Assembly: GCF_947501405.1 (NCBI RefSeq)
Contig: NZ_CANMVK010000001.1
Span: 372,001-436,000 of the forward strand
DNA length: 64,000 nucleotides
Source: an uncultured Hoeflea sp.
GTDB taxonomy: Bacteria > Pseudomonadota > Alphaproteobacteria > Rhizobiales > Rhizobiaceae
Direction of reading: 5' to 3'
Position 1 is the first letter of the stretch, and every line of letters begins with the position of its first letter. Of the stretch, positions 1 through 9,986 are shown piece by piece. The position numbers and the translations under genes were made by a program. The notes beneath the pieces were generated by a model. It searched no databases. It saw nothing but the letters and a program-made list of their open reading frames with translations, and was not told the origin of the DNA.

Positions 1-155
1 AAACTGGCTTTAAACTGGTTCTCAAACGCCATGCTTGCCACAAAATTGCGGCAAAGCGCCGTCATGACGTTGCGAAGTTCGGGTATTTCCGGATAGAAAC
101 GCTGGTCTGGTTCCGCGGGTGAGTTGTTCTCGCGGCTGTTGAGAGGTTTTGCAGG

Positions 156-1022
156 ATGGATGTTTCGGCCAAGGGTAGGCGCGGGCGCGGGGTTCGGGTT
201 GCGCTCATTGTCGCCGGATTGACCGGCGTGGCTGTGCTTGCGAGCGGGTGTCAGTCTGATCCCGATATCGACATCACCGCCTATGCGCAGTCGATCGAGC
301 CGGCGGACGTGCTCTACAATCAGGGGCTGGCCAATCTCGAATCCGGGCAATTGACCGAAGCGGGCCGCAAGTTCGAGGCGATCGACAAGCAGCACCCCTA
401 TTCGGAGTATGCCCGCAAGGCGATGGTAATGAACGCCTTCACCAATTACCGGCAGGGCCGCTATTCAGAGGCGATCAACGCCGCCTCGCGCTATCTTAGC
501 CTCTACCCCAATGATGAAGATGCGGCCTACGCACAATATATTGTCGGTCTGGGCTACTATCGCCAGATTCCGGAAGTCACCCGCGACCAGCGCACATCGT
601 CACGGGCGATTGCAGCTTTTACCGAGGTGATCGAGCGCTATCCCGATTCGGAATATGTCGAGGACAGCCAGGCAAAGCTGCGCTATGCGCGGGACCAGTT
701 GGCCGGCAAGGAAATGCAGATTGGACGTTACTACCTTGAGCGCAAGGAATATGTGGCAGCGGCCAATCGCTTCCGTCTGGTGATTGAGCGGTATCCCAAC
801 ACCCGGCAGGTCGAAGAGGGGCTGGCGCGTCTGGTCGAGACCTACTACGCGATGGGGCTTGAGAGCGAGGCGCAGACGGCGGCTGCGGTGCTGGGGCACA
901 ATTTCCCCGACAGCCAGTGGTATGCGGATTCCTACACGCTGTTGCGCACGGGCGGACTTGAGCCGCGTGAGAACAAGGGCTCGTGGATTTCGCGCGCCGG
1001 GGCCCGCCTGGTCGGCGCCTGA
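156..1022 (+). CDS. bamD: Outer membrane assembly lipoprotein BamD
   Basis: BamD (ComL) is the essential lipoprotein of the BAM complex that inserts beta-barrel proteins into the outer membrane. The 288-residue product starts with a basic stretch, a hydrophobic segment and a lipobox LASGC with the lipidated cysteine at residue 32. The rest is TPR-like helical repeats (for example LYNQGLANLESGQLTEAGRKF and AIAAFTEVIERYPDSEY), which is the normal BamD fold and length. A GAGAGG stretch precedes the ATG. recN starts 11 bp after the stop, so the two are probably co-transcribed; in rhizobia the pair lies just downstream of lpxC, which would be to the left of this window. Confidence 0.95.
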   Translation: MDVSAKGRRGRGVRVALIVAGLTGVAVLASGCQSDPDIDITAYAQSIEPADVLYNQGLANLESGQLTEAGRKFEAIDKQHPYSEYARKAMVMNAFTNYRQGRYSEAINAASRYLSLYPNDEDAAYAQYIVGLGYYRQIPEVTRDQRTSSRAIAAFTEVIERYPDSEYVEDSQAKLRYARDQLAGKEMQIGRYYLERKEYVAAANRFRLVIERYPNTRQVEEGLARLVETYYAMGLESEAQTAAAVLGHNFPDSQWYADSYTLLRTGGLEPRENKGSWISRAGARLVGA

Positions 1023-1033
1023 AGCAGGACGCC

Positions 1034-2707
1034 ATGCTAATCCAGCTATCGATCCGCGATATCGTTCTGATCGAGAAGCTTGATCTCGAATTCGATGCCG
1101 GGCTTTCGGTGCTGACCGGAGAAACCGGCGCGGGCAAATCCATCCTGCTGGACAGTCTTTCGCTGGCATTGGGCGGCCGCGGCGATGGTGGCCTGGTGCG
1201 CCACGGCGTGGCCAAGGGCCAGGTGACGGCGGTATTCGACGTTGCGGCCGATCATCCGGCGCGGGCGCTGTTGCGTGACAATGACATCGATGACGATGGT
1301 GATCTGGTGTTCCGCCGGGTGCAATCAGGCGATGGCCGGACCCGCGTGTTTCTCAATGACCAGCCGGCAAGCGTGGCGTTGATGCGCGAGGCCGGGCAGT
1401 TGCTGGTCGAAATTCACGGCCAGCATGACGACCGGGCGCTGGTTGATGCCGATGCCCATCGCGCGCTTCTGGATGCCTTTGGCGGCCTGAGCGATGCCAC
1501 AAGCGACGTTGGCAGGTTGCATGAGGGCTGGCGTCAGGCGCGGATTGCGCTCAAGGCCCACCGGGAAAAGGTGGAGGAGGCACGCCGCGAGGCCGACTGG
1601 CTGCGCTCTTCGGTCGATGAGCTGGACAAGCTCAGTCCTGCCGAAGGCGAGGAAGAGGAGCTTGCCGAGCGCCGGGCGCTGATGATGAAGGCCGAAAAAA
1701 TGGCCAGCGACATCAACGAGGCGGATGAAATTCTAAGCGGCCAGGGTTCGCCGATCCCGGTGATCAGCGGCCTGCTCAGGCGGCTTGAGCGCAAGGCCGA
1801 ACAGGCTCCGGAACTGCTGGGCGAGACGGTGACGGCGCTTGATGCGGCGCTCAATGCGCTGTCGGACGCCCAAACGGCGGTGGAGGCCGCACTCCGGGCC
1901 GCCGATTTCAATCCGCGTGAACTCGAAGAGACCGAAGAACGGCTGTTTGCGCTGCGCGGGGCTGCGCGCAAATACAATGTGCCGGTGGAATCGCTGGCCG
2001 AACTGGCTTCGCGGATGGTGGCCGACCTCGCCGATCTCGACGCCGGCGAAGAACGGCTGCACGCGCTGGAGACGCGGGTGAAAGAGACCGAGGCGGCCTT
2101 CATGCATGCGGCCAAATCGCTGTCGGAGCGTCGCCACGCAACCGGGAAAGCGCTGGCCAAGGCGGTGATGGCGGAATTACCGGCGCTCAAGCTGGAACGC
2201 GCTGAATTTCTGGTCGAGATTTCCAGCAATCCGGAAGCTGCCGGGCCGACCGGCATCGACGCGGTGGCTTTCCATGTGCGCACCAATCCTGGTTCGCGGG
2301 CCGGACCGATCATGAAGGTGGCTTCCGGCGGTGAGCTCTCGCGTTTTCTGCTGGCGCTCAAGGTGGCGCTTGCCGATCGCGGCTCAGCGCCGACGCTGGT
2401 GTTCGACGAGATCGACACCGGGGTTGGGGGCGCTGTGGCCGATGCCATCGGCAAGCGGCTCAAACGGCTGTCTTCGGGCGTGCAGGTGCTGTCGGTCACC
2501 CATGCGCCGCAGGTGGCGGCGCGGGCAGCAACCCATCTGCTGATCGCCAAGGGGCCATCGCAGGCCGGCGCCACCACGGTTTCGACCCGCGTCAGCACCA
2601 TGGGCAGCGATGACCGGCGCGAGGAAATCGCCCGCATGCTGGCCGGCGAGCATGTGACCGCGGAAGCCCGGGCGGCGGCCGCGCGGCTGCTTGAGGGCGC
2701 GGACTAG
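1034..2707 (+). CDS. recN: DNA repair protein RecN
   Basis: RecN is an SMC-like ATPase acting early in double-strand break repair. The 557-residue protein has Walker A GETGAGKS at residues 29-36, a long coiled-coil middle rich in Glu, Arg and Ala, the ABC signature ASGGELSRF, and Walker B TLVFDEIDTGVGG near the C-terminus. I chose the ATG at 1034 because the family begins directly with a short strand (MLIQLSIRDIVLIEKL); an in-frame ATG 51 bp upstream would overlap the end of bamD. I saw no alphaproteobacterial SOS box (GTTC-N7-GTTC) in the short gap before it, so expression probably follows bamD. Confidence 0.96.
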   Translation: MLIQLSIRDIVLIEKLDLEFDAGLSVLTGETGAGKSILLDSLSLALGGRGDGGLVRHGVAKGQVTAVFDVAADHPARALLRDNDIDDDGDLVFRRVQSGDGRTRVFLNDQPASVALMREAGQLLVEIHGQHDDRALVDADAHRALLDAFGGLSDATSDVGRLHEGWRQARIALKAHREKVEEARREADWLRSSVDELDKLSPAEGEEEELAERRALMMKAEKMASDINEADEILSGQGSPIPVISGLLRRLERKAEQAPELLGETVTALDAALNALSDAQTAVEAALRAADFNPRELEETEERLFALRGAARKYNVPVESLAELASRMVADLADLDAGEERLHALETRVKETEAAFMHAAKSLSERRHATGKALAKAVMAELPALKLERAEFLVEISSNPEAAGPTGIDAVAFHVRTNPGSRAGPIMKVASGGELSRFLLALKVALADRGSAPTLVFDEIDTGVGGAVADAIGKRLKRLSSGVQVLSVTHAPQVAARAATHLLIAKGPSQAGATTVSTRVSTMGSDDRREEIARMLAGEHVTAEARAAAARLLEGAD

Positions 2708-2766
2708 ATCGTTTCACGTTTTGTCAGAAACGGGATGACGATTTAATCCGTTGATTTCATTTATGC

Positions 2767-2800
2767 ATTCAGGTTCAGCCGATTCGGCCTGAGCCTGAAT
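2767..2800. repeat. Inverted repeat between convergent genes, possible bidirectional terminator
   Basis: Two 12-bp arms, ATTCAGGTTCAG and CTGAGCCTGAAT, pair with one mismatch around a 10-nt loop. They lie in the 133-bp gap between recN (plus) and the convergent unknown gene at 2841. No T-run follows, so intrinsic termination is uncertain; it resembles the short palindromic intergenic repeats common in rhizobial genomes. A second short palindrome (CGTTTC...GAAACG) lies just upstream near 2712-2733. Confidence 0.5.
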
Positions 2801-2840
2801 TCCTCTACATTGCGCATCAATCCATAACGTTAGACAACGC

Positions 2841-3473
2841 TTACCAATAGGTTCCGGTGGATACCGATGAGGCCTGAAGGTTGGCCATCAGGCGCTCGAC
2901 GCGTGTCGTGGCGTCGCGGGCGTGCTCAACCGTCCACGCGGAGGCGTTGCCAGACTCATTCTCCTGCGTCGCGAAATCAAGAATACTTCTGAGCATCTGC
3001 GCGGTGGATGCGAAGCGGCCCGCGGTCTCGGTGTCTTCGGGGGTCGGGCGCAGGCCGTCGCCCGCGTCTTGCGCCATCGTTTCGCTATAGGCATTGGCCA
3101 GATATTCGTCCGGTGAACTCCCGGGATCGCCATTAGCAAGCGTCTTGAAAGCGCCGGCAAAATCGCTGGCCGCTGATTCCAGTTCGCTCGCCATCCGGGC
3201 TGAATGGCTGGCCAGGAATCCTGGAGCCAGATCGAACAGGCTGAGCGTGCGCATCTGCTCGTCAAGATGCTTGAGCCGGTCCTCGGCCAGGGCCTTGCGG
3301 CTGCGGGCGGCGTCTTCGACGAAATTTCCAAGGATGGCCAGGGGATCGGAAGCGTTGTCCGTTGTCGGAGTGCCTGTCCCCGTTTCGGCAAGGGGCGCAT
3401 TTGGCGCGTTGCTTGCGGCGGTGCGCTCAGCGGCTGTTTTCGTGGCGGAGTGGATATGGGCGCCGACAATCAT
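2841..3473 (-). CDS. Hypothetical protein, Ala/Ser/Thr-rich N-terminus and helical C-terminal part
   Basis: I do not recognise this protein. From the ATG at 3473 it is 210 residues; an upstream in-frame ATG at 3521 would add 16. The first 60 residues are low-complexity (Ala, Thr, Asn, Pro); the rest is predicted helical and acidic, with LDEQMRTLSLFDLAPGFLASHSARMASELESAASDFAGAF and a final helix ending STGTYW. There is no signal peptide or membrane segment. The minus strand was preferred over plus-strand frames in the same place because its composition is balanced and acidic, while the plus frames are Arg/Ser-rich. It sits convergent to recN and divergent from ligA. Confidence 0.6.
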   Translation of the reverse strand: MIVGAHIHSATKTAAERTAASNAPNAPLAETGTGTPTTDNASDPLAILGNFVEDAARSRKALAEDRLKHLDEQMRTLSLFDLAPGFLASHSARMASELESAASDFAGAFKTLANGDPGSSPDEYLANAYSETMAQDAGDGLRPTPEDTETAGRFASTAQMLRSILDFATQENESGNASAWTVEHARDATTRVERLMANLQASSVSTGTYW

Positions 3474-3551
3474 GGGGGTCCGTTGGTCCTTGCTGGCCGC
3501 AATCGGTGCGGCAGCGCCCATCGTAAGTGCAAAATCCTAACCGCGGATTGA

Positions 3552-5738
<2,187 letters not shown>

Positions 5739-5784
5739 AGAGATTCACTTGGCCAGCGGCCCGGAATTCTGGCATGGGTGCGTC

Positions 5785-6300
5785 ATGGCGACAGACTATG
5801 AGCAGTTCTACCGTGACAACAAGCAGGGGCTTGGCACTCCTGCCAAACCTTTCGAGGACTTCTTCCAAACCTATGGCAAGTCAGCGGCGCGGATACTCGA
5901 TGTCGGGTGCGGGCAGGGCCGCGATGCGCTGTTCATCGCCCGGCTGGGTCATCAGGTCACGGCGGTGGATCTGTCACCCACCGGGATTGCAGACCTTCGG
6001 GCCGATGCCGCCCGCGAAGGGCTGAGGATCGACGCGCATGTTGGCGATATCCGGACGTTCGACTGGCCGGGACCGTTCGATGTCATCGTGATCGACCGGA
6101 CGCTGCACATGCTTGCCGAAGAAGCGGCGCGGACTGCTGTGCTTGAGCGCCTGCTCTCGCAGACGGTTGAAGGATCATCTGTGCTGATTGCCGATGAGCG
6201 CGCCAATTTGCCGGCCTTTGAGCGCGGTTTCGCTCAATCGGCTGCGACCTGGCGTCCGCTTTACCGCCGTGGCGGTTACATGTTCATGGGCCGGGCCTGA
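5785..6300 (+). CDS. Class I SAM-dependent methyltransferase
   Basis: A compact 171-residue Rossmann methyltransferase of unknown substrate. Motif I is ILDVGCGQGRDALFIARLG, followed by the acidic strand end AVDLS and the motif VIVIDRTLHML. I chose the ATG at 5785 (MATDYEQFYRD), since the longer frame runs back into ligA. It lies 46 bp after ligA and could be read from it. Its 3' end overlaps the convergent radical SAM gene by 25 bp. A small-molecule substrate is likely from its size, but nothing in the sequence identifies it. Confidence 0.82.
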   Translation: MATDYEQFYRDNKQGLGTPAKPFEDFFQTYGKSAARILDVGCGQGRDALFIARLGHQVTAVDLSPTGIADLRADAAREGLRIDAHVGDIRTFDWPGPFDVIVIDRTLHMLAEEAARTAVLERLLSQTVEGSSVLIADERANLPAFERGFAQSAATWRPLYRRGGYMFMGRA

Positions 6301-8411
6301 TCCGCGCTCCCCTGCCACTCGATAAGGCCACGGGATTTTAGCACATGCAGGCTACCGATCGCCAGCTTGCGGCCGCTGATGCCGCTGACTGTGACGCCGC
6401 TTTGCTCCACAGCTCCGGTGATGCCATCGAGATCGAGCCCGTCCCGGCAGGATCTCAAAATCACTTGCTGCAGCGGATCGATTTCGCAGATTTCGATCTT
6501 TTCGGGATCGCGCTCCACCAGCAGGATGCTTGAGCGATCGAGTTCCAGTGATGTCAACGGCGTTTGCCCGCGCACGTGATCAAGCACGTCACGGTAATTG
6601 ACGGGCAGATCGAACAGGTTGACGGTTGGGGCCAACGCCGGTTTCTCCGGATCCGGAACCGGTACTTGCGCGGCGTCCGGCGCGGCCTTCAATTCCGCGC
6701 GTTTGCGCAAGAGTTCCTTGGAAGGCGCTTCGATATCGGCCAGGGCGCGAAGCGCGGAAGCTACGGTCTCATTGTCCGGCAACAGCTCCTGACGGACGAA
6801 ATCGGCAAACCGGCTTTGGAAACTCGAGGTGCAATAATCGGGCGCGATCGCCTCGGCCGGTTCTTTTGTGGCCACCGGGTTGTCGGCGTTCCACTGCCGC
6901 CACCGGTCAAACACATCGACCATGTCGCCATATTCGGTGACCAGCGCCACCGGCAGCCAGCGCAGCCACAGGCCAAGACCCATGAGAAAATCGCGCATCT
7001 CGATGAAATAGTCGCGGCTCATCGCCTCGGTCGGAACCGCGTAGAAATTGACGAACACATCCTTGTGCCCGCGGATCAGCTCGATATCGGCGGGATCCTG
7101 ACGCCAGCCCTGATGGGACATGTCGGAGTATTTGCCGTCGAAATAGAGCGCATCGCGGTGCTGATCGGCAATCGGCGTTTTGGCCAGTGGCGCCAGCACC
7201 GACAATTGCGGCTCGGCATTGTCGATGCGCAGCGAGCGGACGAAGAAATTCGCGGTGTGGGCCAGATCCTCGCGGGTTTCCTCAGGGAAGCCGGTGATCA
7301 GCGCGACGGCCGTGCCCATGCCCAGTCGGCAGGCGGTCTCGATGCTCTGCCAGGCCTCGTCGAGATCGATGTTTTTCTGAATGATCGGCTGCAGCCGCGG
7401 GGAGCCGGTCTCGATGCCGAAGAAGATCTCCCGGCAACCGGCTTGCGCCATCAGTGTGAGCAGTTCCTCGTCGACGCAATCGGTTCGGGCGCTGCAACTC
7501 CAGGTGAAATCATGCCCGGATGCCAACAGGGCCTCGCAGAAGGCGGCCACCTTCTTGCGGTTGACGGTGAACATGTCGTGGACCAGCGTGAAGGCCGTGA
7601 CGCCGTAACGGGCGTTGAGCTCCACCATCTCGCCCACAAGCTTGGCGGGCGATTTGAGCCTGTAGTTGCGGCGGAAGAAATCATTGGTCGAGCAGAATGC
7701 GCAGGCAAAGGGGCAGCCGCGCCCGGCTTCCAGATGCAAGCCGCCGCGTTCGAGCACATAGGGATCGAGCTCGAAAGCGGGCAGGGGGAGATCGTCAAGA
7801 TCGGCAAGCGCGGGGGTATCCGGGTTGCGCATGACCTTGCTGCCGAGCCGGTAGGTGACGCCCTTGTGACCGGCAAGATCCTCAGGGCTGGCGCCGTCGG
7901 CCAGGGCGGTGACAAGTTTGGGAAAACTCACATCGGCCTCACCGCGCACCACATAGTCGACACAGGCGAAATCGCGCAGCGTCGCCTCATCGACCACCGA
8001 GGCTTGCGGACCGCCAAACACGATCTTTGCCTGAGGCCTGGTGCGCTTGACCGTTTCGGCCAGCCTGAGTGTCATCGGGTAGGAACTGCACATGCTGCCA
8101 AAGCCGAAGAGATCAGCGTCGATGGCTCCCAGCAGATCGCGGGCATAGTCGAAAAAATGCGCCAAATCGGGCAGGCGCCCGTCCGTCGAGGGTGCCGAGC
8201 CCTGTTTTGCCGCGTCGGCAAAGGGTTTGAGGAAGTCGACAAACACCTGGTCGAGGTGGAAGATCTCGACCGAAATATCCGCCTGTTTGAGAGACGCCGC
8301 CAGCGCCAGGATGCCGAGATTCGGCCCGGCACGGTCGAGGGCGGCGTTGAGCGTCGATTCAGGATTGATAAAATCGGTAACGGTGAGCGGGCTGATCAGG
8401 CAGACATGCAT
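6276..8411 (-). CDS. B12-binding domain radical SAM protein with C-terminal winged-helix/PqqD-like domain
   Basis: A 711-residue radical SAM enzyme. The N-terminal 150 residues resemble a cobalamin-binding Rossmann domain (MHVCLISPLTV, FGFGSMCSSYPMTLRLAE, KIVFGGPQASVVDEATLRD). The radical SAM core has Cys233, Cys237 and Cys240 in CPFACAFC, followed by FFGIETGSPRLQ and ALITGFPEETREDL. After a Pro-rich linker, the last 100 residues (EICEIDPLQQVIL...VLKSRGLIEW) look like a winged-helix or PqqD/RRE-type domain, which in RiPP enzymes binds leader peptides. The ATG at 8411 has GGAG upstream; a GTG at 8423 is the alternative. It is the third gene of an operon behind two paralogous small proteins, so peptide modification such as C-methylation or cross-linking is inferred. 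A metabolic B12-radical SAM role is the alternative. Confidence 0.88.
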   Translation of the reverse strand: MHVCLISPLTVTDFINPESTLNAALDRAGPNLGILALAASLKQADISVEIFHLDQVFVDFLKPFADAAKQGSAPSTDGRLPDLAHFFDYARDLLGAIDADLFGFGSMCSSYPMTLRLAETVKRTRPQAKIVFGGPQASVVDEATLRDFACVDYVVRGEADVSFPKLVTALADGASPEDLAGHKGVTYRLGSKVMRNPDTPALADLDDLPLPAFELDPYVLERGGLHLEAGRGCPFACAFCSTNDFFRRNYRLKSPAKLVGEMVELNARYGVTAFTLVHDMFTVNRKKVAAFCEALLASGHDFTWSCSARTDCVDEELLTLMAQAGCREIFFGIETGSPRLQPIIQKNIDLDEAWQSIETACRLGMGTAVALITGFPEETREDLAHTANFFVRSLRIDNAEPQLSVLAPLAKTPIADQHRDALYFDGKYSDMSHQGWRQDPADIELIRGHKDVFVNFYAVPTEAMSRDYFIEMRDFLMGLGLWLRWLPVALVTEYGDMVDVFDRWRQWNADNPVATKEPAEAIAPDYCTSSFQSRFADFVRQELLPDNETVASALRALADIEAPSKELLRKRAELKAAPDAAQVPVPDPEKPALAPTVNLFDLPVNYRDVLDHVRGQTPLTSLELDRSSILLVERDPEKIEICEIDPLQQVILRSCRDGLDLDGITGAVEQSGVTVSGISGRKLAIGSLHVLKSRGLIEWQGSADQARPMNM

Positions 8412-8448
8412 GGTATGCTCCACTCTGGTTGCATCGGTCGGGGACCGG

Positions 8449-8679
8449 TCAGTCCTTGGCAGGCAGCGATGTCACCGCCTTGTTCTTTGTCTTGACCTTG
8501 GATGTCTTCTGCTTGGGATTTTCAACCTGAACGCGTTTGGCGTGGGCGGCGGCGCCGCGTTCGCCGCTGGCGATGTCCAGGATGGTGGCGCGCATGGCCT
8601 GCGAGATCTGTTCAAGTTGCGCCGGAGATATCCGGGCATCTTCGGTCCGTGATTTAACCTTCTTGTCTTTTTTGGACAT
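8449..8679 (-). CDS. Small helical protein 2, paralogue of the upstream gene and candidate radical SAM substrate
   Basis: A 76-residue protein, Lys-rich at both ends, with no cysteine. Residues 16-50 (RISPAQLEQISQAM...AHAKRV) align with the same residues of the neighbouring 79-residue protein, sharing the pattern I-x8-I-x2-A-x-R-x4-D-x3-G-x-R-x-A-x-A-x-A-K. The C-terminal third is a basic, Thr/Ser-containing tail (NPKQKTSKVKTKNK...). It lies 37 bp upstream of the radical SAM gene. Position, size and duplication suggest a precursor peptide with a helical leader and variable tail; an accessory or chaperone-like partner is the other possibility. I do not recognise a named family. Confidence 0.75.
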   Translation of the reverse strand: MSKKDKKVKSRTEDARISPAQLEQISQAMRATILDIASGERGAAAHAKRVQVENPKQKTSKVKTKNKAVTSLPAKD

Positions 8680-8726
8680 TACGCCATGCTCCGTCGTGCT
8701 TGTGAGGTGCTAAAGTAATAACCTGA

Positions 8727-8966
8727 TCATCTTCTTGGCGCCGGTTCGGTGCGGACAATCTTTTCAATCGGATAGGTCTTTTCCTGCGCGGTTTCCTGAA
8801 CCTCTTTGGGAACATGTTTTTCCTTGGCCATGGCGCCGGCTGCGCGGGCGCCTTCACTCACATCGACCACACGCGATCGTAAAGCCTCGGCGATTTTTTG
8901 AACTTCTTCTTCGGTGATCTCCATGTTGTCCGGGATCTGGACAACAATTTCGTTTTCATCGGCCAT
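8727..8966 (-). CDS. Small helical protein 1, candidate radical SAM substrate
   Basis: A 79-residue acidic protein, first gene of the operon. Residues 15-50 (MEITEEEVQKIAEALRSRVV...MAKEKH) form an amphipathic helical region shared with the next gene at about one-third identity. The tail (KEVQETAQEKTYPIEKIVRTEPAPRR) differs completely from its paralogue. The ATG has a good GGGAG at 8973-8977. The gap to the next gene is 47 bp. A conserved helical front with a divergent tail is the pattern expected of RiPP leader/core peptides, but no cleavage motif such as GG is visible. Confidence 0.77.
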   Translation of the reverse strand: MADENEIVVQIPDNMEITEEEVQKIAEALRSRVVDVSEGARAAGAMAKEKHVPKEVQETAQEKTYPIEKIVRTEPAPRR

Positions 8967-9336
8967 ATCCGGCTCCCAGCTTTATGTGTCACGTATAATT
9001 GTTGTTTCAATTGGCATACCCTACAGCACAATTTTCCAATATTAAAGGTTGTGCTTTCAGTTTCTTATTGTGCGCTGCCATATTCGGAACTGATATGCGA
9101 TCAAGCAGTGCGCATGAAACCGTTTTGATACTGATTTGATTTGGCGTCTGCAGCAAATTAACCGGTGTGGAGGCGATTTCGTCTTATCCGACGGGCCCGG
9201 ATTCTTGGGCGGAACGTTTATCGATCAGCGGAGCGAGGCGGTACAGTCATCCGCCTGCCGGAGGAAGGCTGGTTTTCCGGATCGGCTGGAAAATGATAAT
9301 GTTCAACGGTAGATTGAGTTTGATGGGGGCCATGTC
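8967..9336. promoter_or_regulatory. AT-rich divergent intergenic region with an imperfect palindrome
   Basis: This 370-bp gap separates the radical SAM operon (leftward) from the MITE-split gene (rightward) and must hold both promoters. It is clearly richer in A and T than its surroundings. At 9025-9055 there is an imperfect 31-bp palindrome with 7-bp arms AGCACAA/TTGTGCT centred on AATATT, which could be an operator. I saw no convincing -35/-10 pair and no gene. Confidence 0.4.
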
Positions 9337-9969
9337 ATGGAAATCCTGTCTACTGTGCTGTTTTTGCTGTTGGCGGCGGCGCTTATCTATATATGGCTGA
9401 GCGCCAGGCGTGGTGGCGGCAACGCCCCGGGCCGCAAGCCTCCGGAGCCTGAACCAGAGAGTGAATCGGGCACCTATTACGAGATCGCCAATGTGTGCCA
9501 CACGCTGCAGCGGATCGGTGCGACAAACCAATACTCGAGGCAGGTGTTCGCGAGCGCGAATGTTGCGCGGGTTTTCAAGATCACCAGCACCACCGTCAAC
9601 GGCTTGCCGGCCGGTATGGAAGCGCTTTTGACCTTCAACTAGCGCATTTCCACTCGAAGTTGGGTCAGAAATTGCTGCCGCTCGCGATGCTCGCCCGCAT
9701 TTTCTGACACACTACTGATTCAAGCTGAAGTGGAATTGCGCTATCTGCCGCATGGCAGACCTGTGCCTTCGGGCCAGATCAAATCGAACACGCCGCTGTC
9801 CGACGGCCAATCGACAGCCGAGTTCAACGGCATGACCGGGATCATCCCGCGGGCGATATACCCGAACGACTTGATTAAATGGGAAGCCACCGTTTCAGCC
9901 ACATCCGGCGGACCGGCGGAACTGCCGGAAACCATCGTGGTTTGCAGCGATGTCAAGCGTGACGCCTGA
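9337..9969 (+). pseudogene. Membrane-anchored hypothetical protein split by a MITE
   Basis: The 5' part (9337-9642) encodes an N-terminal membrane anchor (residues 3-22), a Gly/Pro/Glu-rich linker and a segment ending ALLTFN, then TAG. The TAG is made from the TA at 9640-9641 plus the first base of a 100-bp inserted element. The 3' part continues in the same frame after the element (YLPHGRPVPSGQ...CSDVKRDA). Removing 9642-9741 plus one TA joins ...TFN-YLPHGRP... as a single 176-residue protein. A GTG inside the element's right end (9730) could restart a 79-residue fragment. The intact product would be membrane-tethered with a soluble domain facing out; its function is unknown. Confidence 0.8.
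9642..9741. mobile_element. 100-bp MITE with TA target-site duplication
   Basis: The element has terminal inverted repeats GCGCATTTCCACT and AGTGGAATTGCGC (12 of 13 pairs) and is bordered on both sides by TA (9640-9641 and 9742-9743). A TA duplication is the mark of IS630/Tc1-mariner transposition. A second inner stem pairs GTCAGAAA (9664-9671) with TTTCTGAC (9701-9708) and extends with one mismatch, so the whole element can fold as a hairpin. It encodes no transposase, so it is non-autonomous. No second copy is evident in this window. Confidence 0.82.
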
Positions 9970-9986
9970 GGTCCCGGCCGCGTGGA

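Noticed and set aside
3094-3551. Plus-strand frames over the unknown gene at 2841-3473
   Set aside because: They are Ser/Arg/Ala-rich and lack ribosome sites; the minus-strand frame has a balanced composition.
6564-8495. A long plus-strand open frame (643 codons) opposite the radical SAM gene
   Set aside because: It is the GC-driven mirror of the minus-strand gene; its translation is rich in Arg, Gly, His and Gln and has no family motifs, while the minus strand shows a complete radical SAM enzyme.
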